A stretch of DNA of 8,602 nt from Candidatus Harrisonbacteria bacterium (GTDB lineage Bacteria; Patescibacteriota; Minisyncoccia; UBA6257; UBA11618). Of the stretch, positions 1 through 6,000 are shown piece after piece. A program made the translations under genes and the position numbers. The DNA lies in contig JAHFLM010000036.1 of the NCBI GenBank assembly GCA_023244865.1, positions 1 through 8,602 on the forward strand. Reading direction: 5' to 3'. Below the pieces are notes generated by a model, which did not search any database, was not told the DNA's origin, and was given only the letters and a program-made list of their open reading frames with translations. How positions within the stretch are numbered: position 1 is the first letter of the stretch; each line of letters starts with the position of its first letter.

Positions 1-49
1 TTTCACGTTCAATCTCCGGCAAATTAAAAAGTGGCAAATCACCATTCAT
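1..49 (-). CDS. Start of an unidentified gene running off the left edge (partial)
   Basis: Reading the minus strand from ATG at 49-47 gives 16 open codons, MNGDLPLFNLPEIERE, before the window ends. The fragment is too short to assign to a family. No Shine-Dalgarno sequence precedes the ATG. A weak promoter-like pair (TTGAAT at 85-80, 17 bp, TATTTT at 62-57) would place the transcription start at or next to the ATG, which fits a leaderless message. The gene has the same orientation as the operon that ends at the terminator at 109-167. Plus-strand frames through the same bases are also partly open, so the call is tentative. Confidence 0.35.
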   Translation of the reverse strand, partial: MNGDLPLFNLPEIERE

Positions 50-56
50 TGTCTAT

Positions 57-85
57 AAAATAAAACAAAATCAGCTTTTATTCAA
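57..85 (-). promoter_or_regulatory. Possible promoter for the left-edge gene
   Basis: On the minus strand, TTGAAT (85-80) and TATTTT (62-57) are separated by 17 bp. They match the -35 and -10 consensus at 4 of 6 positions each. The predicted start falls within a few bases of ATG 49-47, so the transcript would be leaderless. The surrounding DNA is AT-rich and such matches arise by chance, so confidence is low. Confidence 0.25.
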
Positions 86-108
86 TCCATCATAATAATG
101 TCATCCTG

Positions 109-167
109 AAAAAAACAAATAAAAATGACCTCGGAATTTCCGAGGTCCGTGATGGAATAAATCCATC
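109..167 (-). terminator. Tandem-hairpin intrinsic terminator of the small-protein operon
   Basis: Downstream of the 44-residue gene, the minus strand first forms GATGGA/TCCATC (6 bp, 5-nt loop, 167-151). It then forms a 9-bp stem, GACCTCGGA/TCCGAGGTC (147-127), with a 3-nt loop. This is followed by a T-rich run (about 126-109). The T-rich tail is on the minus-strand side only, so termination should act on the leftward operon and not on plus-strand transcription. Confidence 0.75.
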
Positions 168-180
168 TAGACATACGCTG

Positions 181-315
181 TCAGCGCTTCAAAGCCAGTT
201 CCCTGACAGCAATCCAACCTCCGGCAATGACGACCCCTACAAAAGCGACGCCTAAGACAATCGCTCCGTAGTTAACCATTGGCGGGTAAGAATTCACAAT
301 CGACGCAATCAACAT
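181..315 (-). CDS. Small single-span membrane protein, 44 residues, unknown function
   Basis: Translation from ATG at 315-313 to TGA at 183-181 gives 44 residues. A short polar N-terminus (about 1-16, ending PPMVNY) is followed by one hydrophobic, glycine- and valine-rich segment at about 17-36 (beginning GAIVLGVAFVG). The tail AVRELALKR is positively charged, so by the positive-inside rule the C-terminus is probably cytoplasmic. The start is well supported: AGGAG lies 8 nt upstream, in a 17-nt block identical to the one in front of the preceding gene. It is the last gene of the operon, 27 nt after the stop of the 76-residue gene and just before the tandem-hairpin terminator. I do not recognise a family. 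Position next to a PQ-loop transporter suggests, by inference only, a small membrane partner. It was too short for the supplied six-frame list. Confidence 0.7.
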   Translation of the reverse strand: MLIASIVNSYPPMVNYGAIVLGVAFVGVVIAGGWIAVRELALKR

Positions 316-329
316 GATTCACACTCCTA
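313..329 (-). repeat. Copy 1 of an identical 17-nt ribosome-binding site and start codon block
   Basis: On the minus strand this reads TAGGAGTGTGAATCATG, containing the AGGAG Shine-Dalgarno sequence, an 8-nt spacer and the ATG of the 44-residue gene. It matches 571-587 base for base, and identity stops on both sides. It sets the start of this gene. Confidence 0.85.
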
Positions 330-342
330 TTCCATTTCAGAT

Positions 343-573
343 CTAAGAAACAATCAAAACCTTCGTCTCAAACGCTGAGACGAACTCTTCTGGGCTCGTC
401 CCCTTCATTTCGCCGGCCAATACTCCAACTTCTTTGGCCAAACGAACCTGATCATCAAGATCCATGTCAAACAGATCGTGCCTGAAAAGTTCGCCGAACG
501 CAACGTCAGCCACTTTATGGGGGTTGCCCCAAGCTTTACGAACCAGCTCAAGAAAACCATCTTTTGCCTTCAT
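343..573 (-). CDS. Hypothetical soluble protein, 76 residues
   Basis: The frame runs from ATG 573-571 to TAG 345-343. The product is charged and probably mostly helical, with no signal peptide, no membrane segment and no cysteine. One acidic stretch near residues 33-42 (LFDMDLDDQV) is followed by a likely amphipathic helix (RLAKEVGVLAGEM) and then TSPEEFVSAFE. AGGAG is placed 8 nt before the ATG, in the 17-nt leader shared exactly with the 44-residue gene, so the start is secure. It is the middle gene of the operon, 62 nt after the PQ-loop gene, with a stable stem-loop in that gap. I do not recognise the family and assign no function. A cytoplasmic accessory to the two membrane proteins is possible from context alone. 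Its TAG stop also shows that TAG is used as a normal stop in this genome. Confidence 0.75.
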   Translation of the reverse strand: MKAKDGFLELVRKAWGNPHKVADVAFGELFRHDLFDMDLDDQVRLAKEVGVLAGEMKGTSPEEFVSAFETKVLIVS

Positions 574-587
574 GATTCACACTCCTA
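571..587 (-). repeat. Copy 2 of the identical 17-nt ribosome-binding site and start codon block
   Basis: This is the second exact copy of TAGGAGTGTGAATCATG on the minus strand, here in front of the 76-residue gene. Identical spacing and sequence suggest matched translation rates of the two small proteins, or a duplicated start region. Confidence 0.85.
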
Positions 588-602
588 AGTTTGAGCCTTA
601 AT

Positions 603-630
603 CGCTCACCGCACACCAGTGCAGTAAGCA
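603..630 (-). promoter_or_regulatory. Intercistronic RNA stem-loop with G-U pairs
   Basis: In the minus-strand transcript, bases 630-619 pair with 614-603 to make a continuous 12-bp stem closed by a UGGU tetraloop. Three pairs are G-U (623:610, 626:607, 630:603). On the plus strand the same positions would be C-A or A-C mismatches, so the structure is stable only in the operon's sense RNA. No U-run follows, so it is not a terminator. A role in transcript stability, processing or differential expression between the PQ-loop gene and the 76-residue gene is inference. Confidence 0.5.
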
Positions 631-635
631 TGCTT

Positions 636-926
636 TCAACCAGCGAAATGTCTGAGATACAACACCATCGAGATGACCACGGCATTAACTACCGCCGTCA
701 GGCCAACGCAAATCATGAGCACCATATTCCTTTTGAAGTAGCCATCAAGCGAGAAGGCCACCTGAATAAAGAAATAGATGATGAACATCTCAATAGACAG
801 TCCATCGGTGTTCTTGGTTTGCAAGATCCTTATCAACTGCGGGAGCATTGCCCCCACATTAGCTATCCCGACTAGCCACATCACAAATGACCAACGAATT
901 TTTCTAGCGACTTGTTCTCGCGTCAT
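636..926 (-). CDS. SemiSWEET / PQ-loop family small membrane transporter, 96 residues
   Basis: The product is a three-helix membrane protein with the PQ-loop signature. Helix 1 (about residues 13-33) contains GIANVGAMLPQLIRILQTKN, with the PQ dipeptide, followed by TDGLSIEMF. Helix 2 (IIYFFIQVAFSLDGYF) and helix 3 (about residues 66-91, MVLMICVGLTAVVNAVV) follow. A single three-helix bundle of about 90-100 residues is the usual bacterial SemiSWEET size. These proteins dimerise in the cytoplasmic membrane and facilitate diffusion of small solutes, classically sugars; the substrate here cannot be read from sequence. I place the start at ATG 926-924, because GAGGA sits 8 nt upstream of it. An in-frame ATG at 941-939 would add five residues (MRTFV) but lacks a Shine-Dalgarno sequence. 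It is the first gene of the leftward operon, behind the promoter at 1001-1030. Confidence 0.85.
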   Translation of the reverse strand: MTREQVARKIRWSFVMWLVGIANVGAMLPQLIRILQTKNTDGLSIEMFIIYFFIQVAFSLDGYFKRNMVLMICVGLTAVVNAVVISMVLYLRHFAG

Positions 927-969
927 CACAAAAGTCCTCATAAATGAGACATTTGAAACCTAAATTTTT

Positions 970-984
970 CGGGCCACACGCCCG
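970..984 (-). promoter_or_regulatory. GC hairpin in the 5' leader of the PQ-loop operon
   Basis: CGGGC and GCCCG form a 5-bp all-GC stem with a 5-nt loop, inside the untranslated leader of roughly 68 nt between the predicted transcription start and ATG 926. On the minus strand it is followed by AAAAATTT, so it is not a convincing terminator. It may stabilise the leader or be chance. Confidence 0.3.
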
Positions 985-1000
985 TTTGTGTTCTACCTTA

Positions 1001-1030
1001 ATTATACCATAAAATAGCTAGTTAAGTCAA
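1001..1030 (-). promoter_or_regulatory. Sigma70-type promoter for the PQ-loop small-protein operon
   Basis: On the minus strand, TTGACT (1030-1025) is the -35 box (5 of 6). After an 18-bp spacer comes TATAAT (1006-1001), a perfect -10 box, preceded by TG one base upstream (extended -10). Transcription should begin near 994 and read leftward through the three small genes to the terminator at 109-167. The plus-strand nuclease gene starts 39 bp beyond the -35 box, so the intergenic stretch is divergent and any rightward promoter must overlap this one. A rightward candidate (TTGTGT 986-991, TAAAAT 1010-1015) is weak. Confidence 0.7.
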
Positions 1031-1068
1031 TATAGCCACAGCAAGCCCTTAAAACCTAAGATAATGAC

Positions 1069-1953
1069 ATGTCCGATTTCTACAAACCAAGAAGAAGTTG
1101 GGGCTTATATAATCCCAAGACCCGAGATCCCTTCAAACTCAGCCGCTCCAAAATCGACTTGTTTTTAGAATGCCCTCTCTGTTTCTACCTCGATCGCCGC
1201 TTAGGCGTCGGCCGCCCACCTGGCTTCCCTTTCAACTTAAACTCCGCCGTCGATAAATTATTAAAAAAAGAATTCGATCTTCACCGCGCTGCTGGCTCCG
1301 CCCATCCCTTAATGAGTGCTTATGGCTTAAAAGCCAAGCCGTTCCAACATGATCTAATGGAAAAGTGGCGCGACGCTTTCAAACGTGGCATCGACACCCT
1401 AGATAAAGAAACTAATTTTATTATCGGTGGCGGCATCGACGATGTGTGGATCAACGATCAAAATGAACTAATTATCGTCGACTACAAAGCCACCGCTAAA
1501 GACAGTGAAGTTAACTTAGACGCCGAGTGGCAAATCGGTTACAAACGCCAAGTTGAAGTTTACCAATGGCTCTTCCGTCAAAATGATTTTAAAGTTTCAG
1601 ACACTGCTTACTTTGTTTACTGCAATGGTAAAACCGACCGCGAAGCCTTCGACGCTAAATTAGAATTTGATATTAAATTAATTCCCTATGAAGGCAACAC
1701 CGATTGGATTCCAAACACTTTAAAAGAAGCTAAGACTTGCCTAGATAACGATCAACCACCAAAAAGTAATCCCGCCTGTGACTACTGCTCCTACCGCAAA
1801 GCCATCTCCGAAGTCGGCCGCGAACTCGCTGAAAAATCTGCCCCGCCACCAAAAAAAATCATAACCGAAACAACTCCTGAAAAATTTAAAGCCATTCCAA
1901 AATCTAAAAGAACCAAAAAAGAAATTTTAGATAGTAATGGTAGCCTTTTTTAA
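1069..1953 (+). CDS. PD-(D/E)XK nuclease family protein (Cas4/RecB/AddB-like), 294 residues
   Basis: This is a stand-alone PDDEXK_1-type nuclease. The N-terminal part has the family pattern LSRSKIDLFLECPLCFYLDR (residues 24-43). The catalytic core has GGGIDDVW (120-127, acidic residue D124 or D125), then ELIIVDYKAT (133-142, D138 and K140), then QVEVY (161-165, the Q-x3-Y motif of the RecB/Cas4 branch). Two Cys pairs, C35/C38 and C237/C240 (PACDYC), bracket the core. This recalls the Fe-S-binding cysteines of Cas4 and AddB, though the spacing is not the classical one. Family members cut DNA ends in repair or recombination, usually with Mg2+ or Mn2+. The lysine-rich tail (about 262-287) may bind nucleic acid. 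No strong Shine-Dalgarno sequence precedes ATG 1069. No helicase or cas gene is adjacent, so the pathway is unknown. The gene ends 28 bp from a convergent dehydrogenase gene. Confidence 0.88.
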   Translation: MSDFYKPRRSWGLYNPKTRDPFKLSRSKIDLFLECPLCFYLDRRLGVGRPPGFPFNLNSAVDKLLKKEFDLHRAAGSAHPLMSAYGLKAKPFQHDLMEKWRDAFKRGIDTLDKETNFIIGGGIDDVWINDQNELIIVDYKATAKDSEVNLDAEWQIGYKRQVEVYQWLFRQNDFKVSDTAYFVYCNGKTDREAFDAKLEFDIKLIPYEGNTDWIPNTLKEAKTCLDNDQPPKSNPACDYCSYRKAISEVGRELAEKSAPPPKKIITETTPEKFKAIPKSKRTKKEILDSNGSLF

Positions 1954-1954
1954 A

Positions 1955-1988
1955 ATAAAAAAACCTGCAAAAAGCAGGTTTTTATTTA
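1955..1988. terminator. Bidirectional intrinsic terminator between convergent genes
   Basis: AAACCTGC (1961-1968) pairs with GCAGGTTT (1974-1981), an 8-bp stem with an AAAAA loop. An A-rich run precedes it and TTTTATTTA follows it, so both strands read hairpin followed by a T-rich tail. It lies between the TAA of the nuclease gene (1951-1953) and the TAA of the dehydrogenase gene (1984-1982), and overlaps the end of the latter. Confidence 0.85.
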
Positions 1989-2800
1989 TGTTGTCTTTGT
2001 AGAAATCTCACTACTTTCCCAGAAATGCCAGTCGTATCAATTCTTGAAAACCAAGCCACGATCTTATGTCGCCAACCAGGCACGACCATTCTCTTACCCT
2101 TCATCATCGCCTTATATCCAGCTAAAGCCACTTCTTGTGGCGTCGTCGGCTTAAGCAAAGTAAAAAGCCATGAACTTTTCACGTCCAATGCATCCCAAAA
2201 ATGAGATCCCGTAGAACTTGTGACTCGCGACATGGTCGGCCCAGGGCAAAGCGCTGTCACAGTCACATCATATCCCAAGTCTTCGATCTCTAATCGCAAA
2301 CCCAAAGAAAAACTAAAAACAAAAGCTTTGGTAGCATAATAAACCGCCATATATGGCCCGGGCTGAAAAGCTGCAGTCGAAGCCAAATTCATAATTTTCA
2401 AATGTCGTCCCTCTCGCACCGCTTGCTCTAAAAACAAAGCAGTCATCGACATCAAAGAAATACAATTCAACTTCACCATCCCCGCTTCCCGATCCAACTG
2501 CGTCTTTAGAAAATCACCATACATTCCAAAGCCAGCATTATTCACCAAGAAATCAATTTTAATCCCCTTCTCTGCGAGTAAATCAAAAATTCTCTTCGGC
2601 TCAGTGTCCAAAATTAAATCCGCCGGAATCATGACCACTTCCACCCCATAATGACTTCTAAAGAAATTAGCCGCTCGATCCAAATCATCCGTCGGTAAAG
2701 CCGGAATCACTAAATTAACCCCATCATACGCAAATAACTTACAAATTTCATACCCAATTCCAATTGAACCACCACTCACTAACGCCCATTTTTGAGACAT
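1982..2800 (-). CDS. Short-chain dehydrogenase/reductase (SDR) family oxidoreductase, 272 residues
   Basis: A classical SDR. The Rossmann nucleotide-binding motif is at 10-16 (GGSIGIG, the G-x3-G-x-G pattern), the conserved AD at 60-61, the NNAG motif at 87-90, Asn112, catalytic Ser141 (NLASTAAF), Tyr154 and Lys158 (YYATK), and PGP at 186-188. The catalytic tetrad Asn-Ser-Tyr-Lys is complete, so an active NAD(P)-dependent carbonyl or alcohol oxidoreductase is expected; cofactor and substrate cannot be read. The overall shape, with an extra basic C-terminal segment (RHKIVAWFSRI to HK), resembles the DltE/SadH-like SDR subgroup, which is inference. GAGGAGGG at 2815-2808, 7 nt before the ATG, is the best ribosome-binding site in the window. 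No convincing promoter is visible in 2801-2911, where TAGCT/AGCTA (2835-2851) forms only a weak 5-bp inverted repeat. Confidence 0.92.
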   Translation of the reverse strand: MSQKWALVSGGSIGIGYEICKLFAYDGVNLVIPALPTDDLDRAANFFRSHYGVEVVMIPADLILDTEPKRIFDLLAEKGIKIDFLVNNAGFGMYGDFLKTQLDREAGMVKLNCISLMSMTALFLEQAVREGRHLKIMNLASTAAFQPGPYMAVYYATKAFVFSFSLGLRLEIEDLGYDVTVTALCPGPTMSRVTSSTGSHFWDALDVKSSWLFTLLKPTTPQEVALAGYKAMMKGKRMVVPGWRHKIVAWFSRIDTTGISGKVVRFLQRQHK

Positions 2801-2807
2801 GATTAGA

Positions 2808-2815
2808 CCCTCCTC
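2808..2815 (-). promoter_or_regulatory. Strong Shine-Dalgarno sequence of the SDR gene
   Basis: On the minus strand GAGGAGGG lies 7 nt before ATG 2800-2798. It is longer and better matched than the sites of any other gene here, and it fixes the start. Confidence 0.75.
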
Positions 2816-2911
2816 AAAGTATTACCTTCTCAAGTAGCTAAGCTAAAGCTAGCACTCTGACACAAAAGAATCAAAAAGCATGAAAAAAGTAAAACTTGGA
2901 CGTGGAGATCT

Positions 2912-3065
2912 AAATTCAATTAATTTTAGTAGAATTCGAGGCGCGAGGGAGGAGACCGTGCCGCGTCCCGCCGAAGCTTCACGCGAAGGAGGAAGCCCTA
3001 CGAGTAGTAGGGCGGAACGGGAACCGCAGCGAGCAACGAAGAAGTCTGCAAAATTAATTGAATTT
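2912..3065. repeat. 154-bp GC-rich element bounded by perfect 16-bp inverted repeats
   Basis: AAATTCAATTAATTTT (2912-2927) is the exact reverse complement of AAAATTAATTGAATTT (3050-3065). The roughly 122 bp between them is markedly richer in G and C than the neighbouring DNA. It contains a perfect 7-bp hairpin, GCCCTAC/GTAGGGC (2995-3001 and 3007-3013, loop GAGTA), and smaller inverted repeats such as GAAGCTTC (2973-2980). The right arm overlaps the TAA stop of the Ig-repeat gene (3067-3065). The layout resembles a small non-autonomous mobile element or a REP/BIME-like intergenic repeat. It carries no transposase and I see no clear target-site duplication. The plus-strand frame through it (2880-3143) lacks a ribosome-binding site, is arginine-rich and overlaps the Ig gene antisense, so I do not call it a gene. 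Confidence 0.55.
2995..3013. repeat. Perfect 7-bp hairpin inside the inverted-repeat element
   Basis: GCCCTAC (2995-3001), loop GAGTA, GTAGGGC (3007-3013). It sits near the middle of the element. No T-run follows on either strand, so it is not an intrinsic terminator as it stands. Confidence 0.6.
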
Positions 3066-6000
3066 TACCTCCCACAAACAGAAGCGAGGGAGGAGGCCGT
3101 CAAAGCATCAAACACTCCAAAGTTACTATCGCTCCTCAAATAAATTCGGTATTTTAACTGGAATCTCGAGACCGCTCTCCCTGAAGCTTCGCCAAACCGT
3201 CTACCCTCATGCCCAGGCGCTCCAATAGTGGTCCCAGTTTCAATTTGCGTTTCAGAATCTTTATTCAAGCATTTCTGCATTTCCAATACATCATCGCCAA
3301 CCATGTCTACTCTCAAACTCCTAGTCCAAAGGTTTCTCAAAGTCTCAGTCGTCTGACTCACTTTCTTTGGTTTAGGTACAATAGATTCAACACCCGAAGC
3401 CAACACTCCAGCCCCCTCCGTACCAGAACTATTTAAAGCCACTCCTCTCTCCTCAATAGCCTTCGTCTTATTAGGATCCTTATTTAGTTCCACATCGAAA
3501 CTATTAGTATTTATCACCGGCTTAGGTGCACTTTTTACCACGGGCGTAGTAACTACTGGCACCACCAAAGCTAAAGCATCGCACTGCCCACCTCCTCCAG
3601 TAAACAAAGGATCATTCACTAAAGCGAAAAACTGATCTAATAACTGCTGATCAGACCCCGATCCAACTCCATCCAAATCCTCAGTAAAACCATCCACCGA
3701 ATCATCTAAGCCCACCGCACTACCGGTCTGGAATTGCCAAGCCCCATTAGCAGTAATTCCAGCCGCCGTATTACCAAACAAATCAGTAAGTAATTCACTA
3801 TCAATTAATACGTAAACCTTAGTACTTAGAGGTAATGGATTAATCGGCATAATCTTCATAACATTACCGCTAATTATTAATCTAGGAGAGCCAGTGTCAA
3901 AGCTCGCTACCAAACTATTATCAGAAAGTTTTTTAATCTGCACTTTTCCAACCCCAGTTTTCTTAATCGAGTTAGAGTAAGTCACATACAAGCTCGCTCC
4001 CGGGTCAACACCTATCGCTCCCACCGCTGGAATCAAACCCTGGATCACCGGATTAGAAACCGTACCATTTCCCCCTCCCCCGCCACCTCCTCCTCCACCG
4101 CCACCCAAAGAAGAGCTGGTCGCAAATCTCCAGGTATTAACATCGGTTAAACCAAAATTATTAAAAGCGGCGTCAGTCAAAAAGCCGTTATCTAAAGTAA
4201 CGTAATAAGTATTCCCAGAAGTTAAAGCGGCGATCGTCACACTCAAAGATGAGCCTGATAAATTAAGTTTTGTGCTATTTACATCAAAAGTTTCTACCAC
4301 CGAATCACCAGCCGCATTTCTCAAAGTTAAGTTTCCAGAACCAAAGACCACTGGCTCTGACAAAGTTAAGGTTAAACTAGTCGAAGTTGAAACCCCCACC
4401 GCACCATTACTTGGACTTAAACTCGAAACAGTTGGCGCCGCCGTATCAAGTGCGTCCCCTGTCACAAAATTCCAAGTCGAGGCATTAGTAATGCCAGCAT
4501 AAGCATGACCATTCAAATCCACAATCGCCGAACCATCAATGTTTACATAAAGCCCCGTGTTAGCCGGAAAATCACTCGTCACAATCGACACCGTGTTATT
4601 ACTAAAACTTACTCGACTATCGTTAATCGCAATCGCTTGTAATACAGTATTATCAGAATTTTTCTTCACATAAATCATCCCCTGATTCACCATCACCGGC
4701 TGATTAAACACAATCGAAAGTCGGCTATTAGTCGGCACACCACTCGCATTATCAGCTGGTAAGAAATTATTCACGGAAGGAAAATTCCCATTAGCCGCTC
4801 CTGCTGTCGCAAAATTCCAAGTCGTATCATCACTAATTCCAAGATAAGCATTCAAAGCCACATCCGTAATCGCAGAAGCCTCAATCTGAATTGCGTAATT
4901 ATTGCTAGACGATAAGGCCCCGATCACAACCGTCACCTTATTGCCCAAGAAGCTCACAGCACTACTATTAGCCGGAATCGTTTCTAAGACCGTATTATTC
5001 CCTAGATTTCTAACAATGATATTCCCCACACCCGGCAAAACATTCTCTGAAAAAATCAAAACTAAATTACTATTTGGATCCACGTCAGTCGCTCCATCTA
5101 CCGGACTAAAGCTTGATAAAGTTGGCGCCGTTGTATCAGATACAGCTGCCGTTGTGAAATTCCAAGTCGTCTTATCCGATATTCCAAGATAGTTATTACT
5201 CAAAGCATCACTAAAAGCATTCCCGTCTATCTGCACATAATAATCCGTACTATTTAACAAATCACTTAGATCAATCGACACCACGTCACTACTAATAGTC
5301 ACCGCTCCGGAATTCGCCGCAATTGTTTGCACAGTCGAATCATCGGTAGACTTTTTAATTACCACATTACCCGCCCCTGCCACCACATTCTCTGAAAAAG
5401 TTAATGACAAGTTAGTGTTCGTCGCAATATTTGTCGCGTTATCATCTGGATCCTGCCTCGACAAAGTTGGCGGCGTAATATCAAACACTGCCGTCCTAAA
5501 ATTCCAGGTGGTCGAACTCACAACTCCTCCAAAGAAATTTGAAGAAGAATCTGCAAAAGCTGTACTATCTACCAAAACATAAAAATCTGTATCAAAAGGC
5601 AAGTCATTCGGATTGATACTCACCACACTATCATCCTGAGAATTTACAGGGTGCAATATACTCACTTTTAAGCTATTGTTGGCCGAAATTTGCTCTACAA
5701 CCGAATCATCAGCCGCTTTTTTAATCGTAATATTCCCTAAAGAGGCAAAAACATCTTCGGAAAAAGTAATGACTAGATTCGCTCCAATCGAGACATTGGT
5801 AGTATTATCAGCTGGCGATAAAGCTGAAATCGTTGGCGCGGTTGTATCTGGCGCACTCCCGGTCGTAAAATTCCAAGTCGTCGTATTAGCAATTCCCGCA
5901 AACGCATTATTTGAAGCATCATTAAACGCCCCGCTATCAATTTGCACATAAAAACCAGTCGCATCCGCGAAATCATTTGGATTAATAGTGACTACCACTC

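Noticed and set aside
2..102. Plus-strand frames open at the left edge that could be the 3' end of a rightward gene
   Set aside because: Two plus frames stay open for 18-30 codons, but neither is recognisable and no terminator on the plus strand follows. The minus-strand start was preferred, with low confidence.
591..963. Plus-strand open frames opposite the PQ-loop gene
   Set aside because: The minus-strand protein has a recognisable PQ-loop family pattern, a promoter and a ribosome-binding site. The opposite frames have none of these.
970..984. GC hairpin as an attenuator or riboswitch terminator
   Set aside because: The stem is only 5 bp and the sense strand continues with A-rich rather than U-rich sequence.
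2835..2853. AGCT-rich inverted repeats upstream of the SDR gene as a regulator operator
   Set aside because: AGCT is self-complementary, so apparent symmetry arises easily. The best arm is only 5 bp and no promoter overlaps it convincingly.
2880..3143. Plus-strand open frame of 87 codons through the inverted-repeat element
   Set aside because: It has no ribosome-binding site, has Arg/Glu/Ser-rich composition driven by the GC-rich repeat core, and overlaps the 3' end of the Ig gene antisense by about 80 bp.
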